Positions 38,597 through 47,259 are shown, counted from the stretch's first letter. The stretch is 64,000 nucleotides of DNA from Bradyrhizobium mercantei (GCF_001982635.1 NZ_MKFI01000001.1:124001-188000), one strand, 5' to 3'. Translations and numbers: made by a program. Notes: a model not told the origin generated them from the sequence alone.

Positions 38597-38680
38597 GTCA
38601 TTGCGAGGAGCGAAGCGACGAAGCAATCCATGCGTCCGCGCCTGCGGAGAGATGGATTGCTTCGCTTCGCTCGCAATGAC
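38597..38680. repeat. REP-like hairpin element, copy 1
   Basis: An 84-bp inverted repeat: the left arm runs GTCATTGCGAGGAGCGAAGC then GAAGCAATCCAT, and the right arm ATGGATTGCTTCGC then GCTCGCAATGAC; the tip includes CGCGCCTGCGG. A closely related copy lies at 41556-41671. Elements of this sort recur between genes in Bradyrhizobium chromosomes. Confidence 0.85.
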
Positions 38681-38699
38681 GATGTGGTGAAAGCCTCGG

Positions 38700-38963
38700 T
38701 TACGCCTTCACCTTCGCGACCCGCCGGCCGCCGGCATCGAGCGCCCCGAACTTGCCCGCGATCATGTCCGGCGTCGGCATCATGCCGCCGACCGACCAGC
38801 TCGCCGGCTCGCCCTCCTCGATCTTGACCCAGACGTTCCTCCGGAAGTCCGGGTCGCCCTGGCCTTCGACCTCGACCATGAGGTCGGTGACGCGCTCGAG
38901 CAGCGCCTTCTTCTGCGCAACATCGAAAATGCCGCGGACGGTGGAAATGGTGACGTAAGGCAT
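38700..38963 (-). CDS. 4-Oxalocrotonate tautomerase family protein
   Basis: An 87-residue protein beginning MPYVTISTVRGIF; removal of Met would expose the catalytic Pro1 typical of this superfamily. The body follows the beta-alpha-beta tautomerase fold (KKALLERVTDLMVEVEGQ, then NVWVKIEEGEPASWSVGG). Length is slightly above the 62-residue canonical form, as in the cis-CaaD/MSAD-like or DUF1904-like relatives. The start is the ATG at 38963; the longer frame lies in the GlxA promoter region. It is divergent from the AraC-family gene. Confidence 0.85.
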   Translation of the reverse strand: MPYVTISTVRGIFDVAQKKALLERVTDLMVEVEGQGDPDFRRNVWVKIEEGEPASWSVGGMMPTPDMIAGKFGALDAGGRRVAKVKA

Positions 38964-39115
38964 GGTCTCTCTCCATTGCTGAGGGTGTGACAACGGAGCG
39001 AAGATGGACCGGCGAGCCGCGAACAGGCAGTGGCCGATCAGACAGAGATCGGGCAATATCTGCCACCGCCGATCTTCGCCGATCGGATAGGATGACGGCA
39101 AACTCCGGAGGTCTC

Positions 39116-40093
39116 ATGAAGCTCGCGATCCTCGCGCTGGAAGGCTGCATGCAATCGGCGGTCGCCGGCATTGCCGACATCCTCACGCTCGGCAACCATG
39201 TGATGGCGCTGCGCGGCGGCAAGGCGCGGTTCAGCTGGCAAACGCTCTCACTCGATGGCAAGGCGGTGCGCGCCGGCGGCGGAAAGTTGCTCGCCGTCGA
39301 TGGCGCCGTGAGCAAGCGGACGGCATTTGACGCGATCATCGTGCCGGGCAGCCTGGTCGATCATCTGACCGCCGAGCGTCTGCAGCCGCAATACGACCGC
39401 GCCGGCGCCTGGCTGCGCCAGCAACATGCCAGCGGCCGGCTGATCGGCGCCTTCTGCAGCGGCGTGCTGCTGCTCGCCAATGCCGGCCTGCTCGACGGCC
39501 GCCGCGCCACCATCACCTGGTGGCTGCAAAGCGAACTGCGCCGCCGCCATCCCAGGATCGATCTCGCCAGCGACGCCGTCATCACGCAGGCCGATCGCCT
39601 GGTCTGCGCCGCCGGCCCGATGTCATGGGTCGATCTCTTGCTGCGGCTGATCGAGCTCGTCGAGGGCGCGGAGGTCGCGAAAGTCTGCGCCGATTATGCC
39701 GTGATCGACACCGCGCAGCGCACGCAGGCGATCTTCATGCCGCTCGGCTACATGCTCGGACAGGATCCGCTGCTGATCAAGGCGGACATGCTGGTGCGCC
39801 GCACCGGCAAGGCGCCGATCACCGTGCGCGGTCTCGCGCACGCGCTGGGCCTGAGCGAACGCACGCTGAACCGCCGCTTCCGTGAATTGACCCACGAGCC
39901 GCCGCAGGCCTTCATCATGCGGCGCCGTGTCGAGCACGCCCGCACGCTGCTGGAGACGACGGCGCAGCCGATCAAGGCGATCGCCCGCGCCACCGGCTAC
40001 GAGGACGAGAGCAGCTTTCGAAAGGCCTTCCGCAAGCTGACGCTGTTGTCGCCGCAAGCCTACCGCGCGCAGCGCACGATGCACGCAGCGTAG
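39116..40093 (+). CDS. GlxA-type AraC-family regulator (DJ-1/PfpI domain plus HTH)
   Basis: A 325-residue regulator. Residues 1-175 form a DJ-1/PfpI-like class I glutamine-amidotransferase fold, with the nucleophile elbow GAFCSGVLLLANAGLL; residues 220-320 form a two-helix AraC DNA-binding domain (GLAHALGLSERTLNRRFRE and IKAIARATGYEDESSFRKAF). The ATG at 39116 is preceded by CCGGAGGT; upstream in-frame ATGs lack this. It is divergent from the tautomerase gene, its possible target. Confidence 0.9.
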   Translation: MKLAILALEGCMQSAVAGIADILTLGNHVMALRGGKARFSWQTLSLDGKAVRAGGGKLLAVDGAVSKRTAFDAIIVPGSLVDHLTAERLQPQYDRAGAWLRQQHASGRLIGAFCSGVLLLANAGLLDGRRATITWWLQSELRRRHPRIDLASDAVITQADRLVCAAGPMSWVDLLLRLIELVEGAEVAKVCADYAVIDTAQRTQAIFMPLGYMLGQDPLLIKADMLVRRTGKAPITVRGLAHALGLSERTLNRRFRELTHEPPQAFIMRRRVEHARTLLETTAQPIKAIARATGYEDESSFRKAFRKLTLLSPQAYRAQRTMHAA

Positions 40094-40276
40094 TGGGATT
40101 TCCGGAAGACTACGGTCAGTAACGCTGACAAACCCGGCGGGGTGGCGCGACATCGCACGCAAGGCGCGAAATTCGGAATCGACAACATCTGAGGTCGGGT
40201 GTTCACTGATCGTAAGGACCCGGAAGCGGCCTGCGATAAAAGCAGACACATTCATTTGTGCATGGGGAGAAACGAG

Positions 40277-41506
40277 ATGTCTTTCGTCGCACGACGAATG
40301 GCGGCGCTTTCGACCGCCATCATCATTCTCGCTGTCTGTGCGGACAGCGCCTTTGCCCAGAAGAAATACGACACCGGTGCAACCGATACTGAAATCAAGA
40401 TCGGCAATATCATGCCCTACAGCGGCCCCGCGTCGGCCTACGGCACCAACGGCCGGGCCCAGGCAGCCTATTTCCGCAAGGTCAATGCCGAAGGCGGGAT
40501 CAACGGCCGCAAGATCAATTTCATTACATACGACGACAGCTACAGCCCGCCGAAAACGGTCGAGCAGGCGCGCAAGCTGGTCGAAGGCGACGAGGTCTTG
40601 CTGATCTTCGCCGCGCTCGGCACCGCCTCGAACAGCGCCATTCAGAAGTACATGAACACGAAGAAGGTGCCGCAGCTATTCATCCAGACCGGCGCGACCA
40701 AGTGGAACGATCCGCAGAGTTTTCCGTGGACCATGGGCTGGCAGCCCAGCTATCAGGCCGAGGGACGGATCTACGCCAAACACATCCTGAAGGAAAAGCC
40801 GGCGGGCAGGATCGCGGTGCTCTACCAGAACGACGACTACGGCAAGGACTATCTCAAGGGCCTGAAGGACGGTCTCGGCGACAAGGCAGCGGCGATGATC
40901 GTGACCGAGGACGCGTATGAGGTGGCCGAGCCGACCATCGACACGCATATCGTCAAGATGAAATCGCTGAATGCCGATGTCTTCGTCAACATCGCCACGC
41001 CGAAATTCGCCGCGCAGGCCATCAAGAAGGCGGCCGAGATCGGCTGGAAGCCGCTGCACATCCTGAACTCGGTCGGCTCCTCGATCGGCGCCGTGATCCA
41101 GCCGGCCGGCTTCGAGAATGCACAAGACATCATTTCAGTCGCCTACCTGATGGATCCGCTCGATCCGCAATGGAAGAACGATCCCGGCATGAAGGCGTTC
41201 GACGAGTATCTCTCCAAATATTTCCCGGAAGCCAATCGGGCCGACAGCCTGGTGATGACAGGCTACAATGCCGCCCAGACGCTGGTTCAGGTGCTGAAGC
41301 AGTGTGGCGACGACCTCACCCGAGCGAACGTGATGAAACAAGCCGCCAACCTGAAGGCCTTCCGGACCAGCAACCTGTTGCCTGGAATCACGATGAACAC
41401 CAGTTCAATCGATTTCGCGCCGATCAAGCAGATGCAGCTCAGAAGACTGAAAGGCGAGAGATGGGAGCTGTTCGGACCCTTGCTCAGCGCGGAAGTCGGA
41501 GGGTAG
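40277..41506 (+). CDS. Branched-chain amino acid-type ABC transporter substrate-binding protein
   Basis: A 409-residue periplasmic binding protein (LivK/type I fold). A Sec signal MAALSTAIIILAVCADSAFA precedes a mature N-terminus QKKYDTGATDTEIKIGNIMPYSGPASAYG, with QAAYFRKVNAEGGINGRKI and YDDSYSPPKTVEQARKL, characteristic of the family. No permease or ATPase gene is adjacent, so it is an orphan receptor here. Start at ATG 40277 with GGGGAGAAACGAG upstream. Confidence 0.93.
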   Translation: MSFVARRMAALSTAIIILAVCADSAFAQKKYDTGATDTEIKIGNIMPYSGPASAYGTNGRAQAAYFRKVNAEGGINGRKINFITYDDSYSPPKTVEQARKLVEGDEVLLIFAALGTASNSAIQKYMNTKKVPQLFIQTGATKWNDPQSFPWTMGWQPSYQAEGRIYAKHILKEKPAGRIAVLYQNDDYGKDYLKGLKDGLGDKAAAMIVTEDAYEVAEPTIDTHIVKMKSLNADVFVNIATPKFAAQAIKKAAEIGWKPLHILNSVGSSIGAVIQPAGFENAQDIISVAYLMDPLDPQWKNDPGMKAFDEYLSKYFPEANRADSLVMTGYNAAQTLVQVLKQCGDDLTRANVMKQAANLKAFRTSNLLPGITMNTSSIDFAPIKQMQLRRLKGERWELFGPLLSAEVGG

Positions 41507-41555
41507 CCAGCCTCAGCCGCTCGCCGCGCCGCCCAAGATGTCCGAGCACTAACCC

Positions 41556-41671
41556 GTTGTTGCGAGGAGCTCGCGATGCATGCGTCACTGGCCAGTGACG
41601 CTGACGCGACGAAGCAATCCATGCATCCGCACACGCGGAGAGATGGATTGCTTCGCTTCGCTCGCATTGAC
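41556..41671. repeat. REP-like hairpin element, copy 2, with nested palindrome
   Basis: Same arms as the 38.6 kb copy (TTGCGAGGAG at the left, GAAGCAATCCATGC, and GGATTGCTTCGCTTCGCTCG at the right), but about 32 bases longer in the left arm. The extra part contains GCGTCACTGGCCAGTGACGC (41582-41601), a perfect 20-bp palindrome. It lies between two convergent binding-protein genes. Confidence 0.85.
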
Positions 41672-41696
41672 GCTATTGGCTTAACTCGGCGAACGC

Positions 41697-42764
41697 CTAC
41701 ACCCTGAACAGCTTGGCGTAGCGCGCCTTGATTTCCTCGGACTGTGCCTGCACCTGGGCTGGATCGGCCTTCAGCATCTTCAGCTTGTCGAGCGGCACGT
41801 GGCCGGCCTTCTCCATCACCTTGCCGTGGAACGAGCGGTGCGCGAATTCGTCCGCCAGCATCTGTTGGGTTTCAGCGCTGAAGAAATAGCTCTGGAACAG
41901 CCGCGCCGCATTCGGGTTCGGTGCGCTCTTGAAGATGCCGCTCGGCACGATGATCAGCGGCGCACCTTCGGCTGGATAGACCACCTCGACCGGCTTGCCC
42001 TGATCCTTGGCGAGCACGAGGTTGTAGTCGTTGCCGTCGGCCATCACGGCGCGCTCACCGAGCAGGATCTTCTTCGGCGGATCGGCCGCCGATTGCACCT
42101 GCATCACCCGCTGCTGCGAAAGCTTCTCCAGATACGGCCAGCCGAGATCGCGCGCCAGCACGAAGGTCGCAGTCATGATCGCGCCGGAGTAGCTCGGATG
42201 GCCCTTGACGATCTTGCCGCGCCACTTGGGATCGAGCAGATCGGCGTAGCTCTTCGGCGCCTCCTCGCGCTTCACCTGCTCGGTGTTGTAGCCGATCACC
42301 TCGAACCAGGCGCAGGATGTCGCCGAGGTGCCGTCAGGATCGATCTGGTCGGTCGGAAAATGTTTTGCGACGTCTTCCGGGATGTAGGCCGCGAGCCAGT
42401 CGTTCTTCTTCCAGTCGAGGTAATGCGCCGGATCGGTCGAGTTGGCGACGTCGACGGCGTGGATACCGCTGCCCTGCTCCTGCGCGATGCGCTGGAAGAT
42501 GCGTTCGGCGCCGGAGCGTTCGACGCGAACGCTGATGCCCGGATATTTCTGCTCGAAGTCGCGCGCCAGGCGCTCGGCCGTGTTCAGCTCCAGCGCGCTG
42601 TAGAACGAGATCTTGCCCTCTTTCTTCGCCGCGGCGATCAGCTCCGGCGTCACGGCTTCCGCCGGCGGCGCCGCCGCGCGCAGCGGTTCGGCGAACGCCA
42701 TGCCGGCCGCGGTCGCCGCCGTCACCTTCAGCCAGTCGCGCCTCGACCATTTGCGGTCCTGCAT
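41697..42764 (-). CDS. ABC transporter substrate-binding protein with Tat signal
   Basis: A 355-residue extracellular solute-binding protein (iron/thiamine/putrescine-like type II fold). The N-terminus MQDRKWSRRDWLKVTAATAA is a twin-arginine signal, so it is probably exported folded, perhaps with cofactor. Typical segments are GKISFYSALELNTAERLARDF, VEVVYPAEGAPLII and NAARLFQSYFFS. The ATG at 42764 has AGGGAGT upstream, better than the ATG fourteen codons earlier. No transport partners adjoin it. Confidence 0.9.
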   Translation of the reverse strand: MQDRKWSRRDWLKVTAATAAGMAFAEPLRAAAPPAEAVTPELIAAAKKEGKISFYSALELNTAERLARDFEQKYPGISVRVERSGAERIFQRIAQEQGSGIHAVDVANSTDPAHYLDWKKNDWLAAYIPEDVAKHFPTDQIDPDGTSATSCAWFEVIGYNTEQVKREEAPKSYADLLDPKWRGKIVKGHPSYSGAIMTATFVLARDLGWPYLEKLSQQRVMQVQSAADPPKKILLGERAVMADGNDYNLVLAKDQGKPVEVVYPAEGAPLIIVPSGIFKSAPNPNAARLFQSYFFSAETQQMLADEFAHRSFHGKVMEKAGHVPLDKLKMLKADPAQVQAQSEEIKARYAKLFRV

Positions 42765-42834
42765 CCATCTACTCCCTGAAATCGGGCCGTTGACCGGCCG
42801 CGCCATTGTTGCGGGAGCGATGATAGCGCGGAGC

Positions 42835-42865
42835 GTGGGTGGAGCGAAGCGATACCAATCCTACG
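42835..42865. repeat. Partial dispersed repeat
   Basis: GTGGGTGGAGCGAAGCGATA followed by CCAATCCTACG resembles the ends of the 43.96-44.06 kb repeat (GGGTGG and GAAGCGATACCCATC) and the ATCCTACG end of the 47.2 kb copy. It reaches into the stop codon of the dipeptidase gene. Confidence 0.45.
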
Positions 42866-43922
42866 ACCGCCAGCTTTGGCGCAACACCCGCATCCAGTTG
42901 TCGAAAGCGATCTTGCGCAGCGTGGCGTCATCGAAGCCGCGCACCCGCAACGCCTGGATCAAATTCTGCAGATGGCTTGCGTCCCTCAGCGGACGCGGCA
43001 TCACCGCACCATCGAAATCGGATCCCAGCGCGACGTGATCGTCACCCATCCGCTCGACCAGGTAGCCGAGATGGCTGGCGACCGTCTCGATCGGGGCGTC
43101 CGGATCACGGTGCCCGTCAGGGCGCACCTCGGACACACTGAAATTGAAACCGACGACGCCGCCCGATGCCTTGACGGCGTCGAGCTGCCGGTCGGTCAGG
43201 TTGCGGGTCGCAGGACATATCGCATGCGCGCAGGCGTGGGTGACCACGATGGGCGCGGTGCTGATCGCCGCCAGATCCCAGAAGCCGCGCTCGTTGAGAT
43301 GGGCGGCGTCGACCATGATTCCGAGTTCGTTGCAGGCTTTCACAAGCGCCTTCCCGGCGTCGGTCAGGCCGGGACCGGTGTCCGGGGAGCGCGGATAGGC
43401 GAACGGCACGCCATGGCCGAAGATGTTGGGCCGGCTCCACACCGGGCCGAGCGAACGCAACCCGCGGGCGTAGAGCCGCGCCAGCCCATCGAGGTCGGCG
43501 TCGATCGCTTCGGCGCCCTCGAGGTGCAGCACGATCGCAAACACAGCGTCCCGCCGTGCGGCCGCGATCGCTTCCACGGTCGTCGCCCACCGGATTGTTC
43601 CGCCGGCACGGGCCACCATGGCTTCCAGCCCGCTCAGCTGGGCATCGATCGTGCGGCGCGCATAGGCCGCATCGATCGGCTCTGCGAGACGCACCTCGTA
43701 TCCATCGGCGGTTCGCGAAAAATCGCCTTGTCGCGGATGTTCTGCCTTGGCGTACATCGCGAACAGGCCGCCAACCATGCCGCCTTCCCGGGCGCGCGGC
43801 AGATCGAGGTGGCCTTCCTCCGAACGCACCAGGAAATCCCGTCCATCTTCCCGGTACTCGACGAGGTGCTGGGCCGCGTCATTGTGGCCGTCGAAGATCG
43901 CGATCTTGATGTGATCCTGCAC
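42861..43922 (-). CDS. Membrane (renal)-type dipeptidase, family M19
   Basis: A 353-residue dizinc dipeptidase homologue. The metal ligands are visible as DGHNDAA (His and Asp), HLEGAEAI (bridging Glu), VVTHACAHA (His) and GSDFDGAV (Asp). I start at GTG 43922 (VQDHIKIAIFDGHND), which has GGAG six bases upstream; the longer frame to 44237 runs through a dispersed repeat and is unlike any protein. It may hydrolyse dipeptides or D-amino-acid dipeptides. No signal peptide from this start. Confidence 0.88.
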   Translation of the reverse strand: MQDHIKIAIFDGHNDAAQHLVEYREDGRDFLVRSEEGHLDLPRAREGGMVGGLFAMYAKAEHPRQGDFSRTADGYEVRLAEPIDAAYARRTIDAQLSGLEAMVARAGGTIRWATTVEAIAAARRDAVFAIVLHLEGAEAIDADLDGLARLYARGLRSLGPVWSRPNIFGHGVPFAYPRSPDTGPGLTDAGKALVKACNELGIMVDAAHLNERGFWDLAAISTAPIVVTHACAHAICPATRNLTDRQLDAVKASGGVVGFNFSVSEVRPDGHRDPDAPIETVASHLGYLVERMGDDHVALGSDFDGAVMPRPLRDASHLQNLIQALRVRGFDDATLRKIAFDNWMRVLRQSWRS

Positions 43923-44252
43923 CGCTCTGCTCTCCTTCGCCGAACCGATTGTAGTCAGTAGGGTGGGTGGACCGACTTGTCCGCCGTAGCTCGAAGAGCG
44001 AAGGCGGAAGCGATACCCATCATCTCTCCCTGCAGCCGAAAAGTTGATGAGTTTCGCCGCGCTTGAGGCGGTTCGCGAAGGCGTCCTCGGCTGAAGTCGC
44101 CCAGCGGCGTCTCGCTGGAACCGGTCGGCTGCCGGCACTGCTCCGGACCGGCTCGCCAGCAGGGGTGCCGCCGGCAGCTTGAGGAATGGAAGGACGGTCG
44201 CCGTTCGCCCATCGGGCGGACGGCGGCTGGCGACCACGCCGAGCCGGCAACA
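43923..44252. other. Intergenic stretch carrying a dispersed repeat
   Basis: About 330 bases between the dipeptidase start and the next minus-strand gene. The first third is the repeat at 43958-44057; the remainder has no recognised gene, though the dipeptidase frame stays open through it. Confidence 0.4.
43958..44057. repeat. Dispersed repeat, left copy
   Basis: Composite repeat: TAGGGTGGGTGG, then the near-palindrome at 43981-44007 around AGCTCGAAGAGCG, then GCGATACCCATCATC, then a 23-base end at 44035-44057 starting GCCGAAAAGTTGATG. The last part recurs at 47203-47225 with one difference, and the middle part recurs inverted at 8011-8036. Confidence 0.65.
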
Positions 44253-44801
44253 TCAGTGCAAATCTCCGGTAAACTCGTCATCAAGCAACCGGCTCAAGGA
44301 AGGACGTTGAGAGACGAGGTCGAGGCATAAGCTGAGTCTCGCCAGACCTTGCCTAATAAAGGCGGGAATTTTTGCCGTCATGGCATCCGGCGGCTCTACG
44401 CCGGTTTCCCGATTTTCAGCCCGAACGATGGCAATCTGCTTCTGGCTCGACTGCAAACTTTCTATTTCATCTCTGATATCCGGCTGCCGGAAACATTCGA
44501 ACAGCGCCACGCCGAATTTTTGCGCGTCGAAATCCTTCACGCCGCGAAGTTGGGCAATGGTTTCGATTTTAAAACACAAGAACAAGGCGTTTTCATCATA
44601 AGTGAGCGAGTCAGTGACGGCGTAGCATGACCGCTCCAAATCCCGGGCAGGATCATCGGTAGCAAAATTCTGCCTAAGATCGTCGTCACGGGACATGGAC
44701 ATTCGGGCACCTGTTTCCAGCTTCATCGCAACCGAAAGTGTCTCTGACGACCCAAAATTTTCGCGGCGACGAAGCGTCGCGTACCCAGCTTCACCGCGCA
44801 T
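44253..44801 (-). CDS. Hypothetical protein, start uncertain
   Basis: Up to 182 residues; more likely starts are the ATGs at 44726 (MKLETGARM) or 44702 (MSMSRDDD, with AGGTG upstream). The protein is soluble and helical, with DLERSCYAVTDSLTYDENAL and IRQGLARLSLCLDLVSQRPS. No family recognised. Base composition appears less GC-rich than the neighbours, and the gene lies inside the repeat-bounded patch at 44-47 kb. Confidence 0.55.
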   Translation of the reverse strand: MRGEAGYATLRRRENFGSSETLSVAMKLETGARMSMSRDDDLRQNFATDDPARDLERSCYAVTDSLTYDENALFLCFKIETIAQLRGVKDFDAQKFGVALFECFRQPDIRDEIESLQSSQKQIAIVRAENRETGVEPPDAMTAKIPAFIRQGLARLSLCLDLVSQRPSLSRLLDDEFTGDLH

Positions 44802-44879
44802 TGCGCGAGGGCTTGCGGCTGGTAATGCCCGGCACTTGGCTTTGACCCTCGGTTCACAGCGAGCGTTCGCATTATTCCA

Positions 44880-46046
44880 CTAGCCACCTGACGACGATGG
44901 CTGCTGTGGCCGGAAAGCGGCCACGCTACGCGTGACAAGTGCCGTCAGCTCCGCTTGCCGGTTGGTGTCTGTCTTTACGAAAATTTGCTTGAGGTGTGCG
45001 CGCGCAGTCTGGAGCGCAATGCGCCGCCGGGCGGCGATTTGTTCCAGCGAGAGGCCGCGGCCGAGGTCGGCCGCGATGGCTGCTTCTGTCCGTGTGAGGC
45101 CGAACAAATCGCGCAAGCAGGTGGTCGAAATGGCCGGGAATTCCGGATCGCTTAGAAAAACAAGTGCAAAAGGGGTGGACGCGGAAAAGATACCGGTTGG
45201 ACGCAACGGCGCAGCCGACAGCGTTAGGGGCAGTCGATCCGCGCGAGGAATCGCCATAGCTGTCTTCGGCTGCTCCGGCCGACCGGCTGCCGTCCTGATG
45301 CAGGCACGGACGAGATGGATAAGCTGCTCGTGAACGACCGGCGAGCGGATGTGCAGCCGACCGGACAGAATGCCGACAACTGTTTCGACACGCAGGATGC
45401 CCTCGGCCATAGGATTGGCGTGGAGAACGCGGCAGGACTGGTCCACGACCAGCACGCCTGTATGCAGGCGATCCAGCGTTGCCAACGCCGCCGCATGCCC
45501 GATGGAGGACAGGCGCCGGCCAAGTTGAAGGGCGCGCCGAAGGTGTGGCAGGAAAATGGTGGCCTTGTGCTGATCAGCGCGCGTGTAGGGCTGCGCTCCT
45601 TTCGGGCGATGAATCCCGAGAACGCCGATCGCGTCGTCCCCAGCGGAAAAAGCGGTGCCGACGACATGGAAGATGTCGAGCTCGCGCAGCCATTCCTGGT
45701 AGAAGCCGCTTTTGAGCTGCTCCTCTGGGGTCACGAGGTCATGGTCGGTCACGATCGTCGACAGTCCATACGGAATGGTTCGTTGTAGCCATAGATCCCG
45801 CCGGTGCCAGTCTTCCGCCCACCCGCGGCGACTGTCCGGTACCATCATGTTCTCCGTGCATTCGAGCAGATGCACATCCGGCCCATTGTGCAACTTCAGG
45901 ACCGCGCTGCGGGAGTCGAAGGCTTCTGCGATTTTCGGGGCGAGCCCGGCCCACAGTCGACCATCGATTGCGGCATCGTAGAGATGGTCGATCAGGCCCG
46001 ACAGCCGATCATCGAAGTGGTCGTGTGGTTGGGCCATGTTCGGCAT
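44880..46046 (-). CDS. LuxR-type helix-turn-helix regulator
   Basis: A 388-residue protein from ATG 46046 (MPNMAQPHDHFDDRLSGL); ATGs up to 46118 are also open. The C-terminal 65 residues form a LuxR/GerE helix-turn-helix (LTRTEAAIAADLGRGLSLEQ then ARRRIALQTARAHLKQIF), with the family's threonine/arginine recognition helix. The N-terminal 300 residues contain PAS-like stretches (VLVVDQSCRVLHANPMAEGIL) but no autoinducer-binding signature. The architecture is common among orphan LuxR regulators of rhizobia. Target unknown; the secreted-protein gene at 46411 is divergent from it. Confidence 0.85.
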   Translation of the reverse strand: MPNMAQPHDHFDDRLSGLIDHLYDAAIDGRLWAGLAPKIAEAFDSRSAVLKLHNGPDVHLLECTENMMVPDSRRGWAEDWHRRDLWLQRTIPYGLSTIVTDHDLVTPEEQLKSGFYQEWLRELDIFHVVGTAFSAGDDAIGVLGIHRPKGAQPYTRADQHKATIFLPHLRRALQLGRRLSSIGHAAALATLDRLHTGVLVVDQSCRVLHANPMAEGILRVETVVGILSGRLHIRSPVVHEQLIHLVRACIRTAAGRPEQPKTAMAIPRADRLPLTLSAAPLRPTGIFSASTPFALVFLSDPEFPAISTTCLRDLFGLTRTEAAIAADLGRGLSLEQIAARRRIALQTARAHLKQIFVKTDTNRQAELTALVTRSVAAFRPQQPSSSGG

Positions 46047-46410
46047 GCATCGGTTTTGCGGTAATGACCTCGGCGACATCGCATGTCGACCGGTCTCCGG
46101 CATATCTCCGGCAGACATCTTCCGTTCGAAGCAAGCTGACTTAAAGATTTCAGTTGTTCAAGAGGCGTTCCATCAATGCCGCGGAATTCATCGTCCGGTT
46201 GAGCCAATCTGTGAATGCCTGACGATCGCAGCGAGGGCAGCAGGAAAGTTTGCTGAAGGTTTCTGCCAATGTTACCGGCCTCGGCGGGTGTCTTGTCTCC
46301 GCTCGTCCTGTGTCGGGCAACTGGACAACGTGTTCTACCCCAAATAGGGTATGATACAATTCTACAACCGCTTTATGGGTAACCCGGTTTCGGATTGCGG
46401 GGATCATTCA
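46047..46410. other. Divergent intergenic stretch
   Basis: About 360 bases between the luxR-type gene and the divergent small secreted protein gene. It is visibly richer in A+T near 46300-46410. Open frames here lack ribosome-binding sites; both promoters should lie here but neither was resolved. Confidence 0.35.
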
Positions 46411-46734
46411 ATGAAGCTCATTGTCGTAATAGCCGCGTCGTGTATGGGCTTCGTTGTCAACCTATCGGCCGTCCGCGCCGATGAAGAAGCGGTCGCCGCC
46501 GCCCAAGCTTCCATGGAACAGGGCTGCGAGCAAATGGCAGCTAAGCTACCGTTTCGCGTAGCTCATGAGTCAGTCGCGACGATCTGTACCGAGGTCGCTC
46601 GTAAGACAGTCGAGAAAATACGCGGCGGCATGTCGCCGGAGGCAGCCTCGAAGGATGCCGGAACCTATCTCGTGACGGAGCTGCGACGCATAGCTTGCAG
46701 ACCAGGCAAGCCCCAAGAGGGATGCAACAACTGA
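46411..46734 (+). CDS. Small secreted hypothetical protein
   Basis: A 107-residue protein with a Sec signal MKLIVVIAASCMGFVVNLSA and cleavage near VRA-DEE. The mature part is helical with four cysteines (GCEQM, TICTE, IACRP, GCNN), so two disulfides are possible in the periplasm. The ATG is at 46411. Unknown family. Confidence 0.65.
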   Translation: MKLIVVIAASCMGFVVNLSAVRADEEAVAAAQASMEQGCEQMAAKLPFRVAHESVATICTEVARKTVEKIRGGMSPEAASKDAGTYLVTELRRIACRPGKPQEGCNN

Positions 46735-46859
46735 AAGAGAGGGCAGCGGCGAAGGCGACGCGCTTCACAGTCAAGAGCCGCCCGTCATGACCTTCGTTGC
46801 AGCAGATGTTTGTTGGCCAATGCCACATGAGTGGTTAGCGAAAATTTGAGGAACTCACC

Positions 46860-47135
46860 ATGACAAAGACGCGGAGCCTTGCAATTGCTTTCGTCGTAAT
46901 TTCTGCACCGCTAGGGATCGCCACCAGCTCTACGCTTGCTAAAGACGGCCCGCCATCGCCATCGCCATCGCCCTCGATAGAACTAGTTCAGCTCCCCGCG
47001 TCATGCGATTGCGATGCGCGCTATCGGAATTGCGTCCAGGCAGCACGCGAGCCCGGTGGATTCTTAAACGAGCGGATGGCTCTGCAATACTGCAGCTACG
47101 AACGGCAAGAATGCAAAAAGGCTTGCGCCCATTAG
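46860..47135 (+). CDS. Small secreted cysteine-rich protein
   Basis: A 91-residue protein with a signal peptide (MTKTRSLAIAFVVISAPLGI), a PSPSPSPS linker encoded by a CCATCG-type hexamer repeat (about 46953-46976), and a 44-residue domain with six cysteines (SCDCDARYRNC, QYCSYERQECKKAC). The spacing suggests three disulfides in a compact helical fold. Unknown family. It follows the other secreted protein on the same strand after 125 bases. Confidence 0.65.
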   Translation: MTKTRSLAIAFVVISAPLGIATSSTLAKDGPPSPSPSPSIELVQLPASCDCDARYRNCVQAAREPGGFLNERMALQYCSYERQECKKACAH

Positions 47136-47202
47136 CCACCCCTTTGTCGTGAATTCAGGTACGCCGCGACCCATCATCCAATCCTCAAAGGTACGAGCCG
47201 CG

Positions 47203-47247
47203 GCCGAAAAGTTGATGGGTTTCGCATCGCTTACCCATCATCCTACG
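47203..47247. repeat. Dispersed repeat, right copy
   Basis: Starts GCCGAAAAGTTGATGGGTTT and continues through CGCATCGCTTACCCATCATC to CCTACGGG. The first 23 bases match 44035-44057 with one difference, in the same orientation. GATGGGT and ACCCATC form a local inverted repeat. Confidence 0.65.
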
Positions 47248-47259
47248 GGCTGCCCTCAA

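Noticed and set aside
40277..42764. Two substrate-binding protein genes as parts of one ABC transporter operon
   Set aside because: They are convergent, belong to different binding-protein types, and no permease or ATPase gene adjoins either.
43923..44237. N-terminal extension of the dipeptidase
   Set aside because: The extra 105 residues are encoded partly by a dispersed repeat and have no family likeness; the GTG at 43922 has a good ribosome-binding site.
46953..46976. Tandem CCATCG hexamers as a possible CRISPR-like or regulatory repeat
   Set aside because: They are in frame and encode the PSPSPSPS linker of a secreted protein; there are no spacers.
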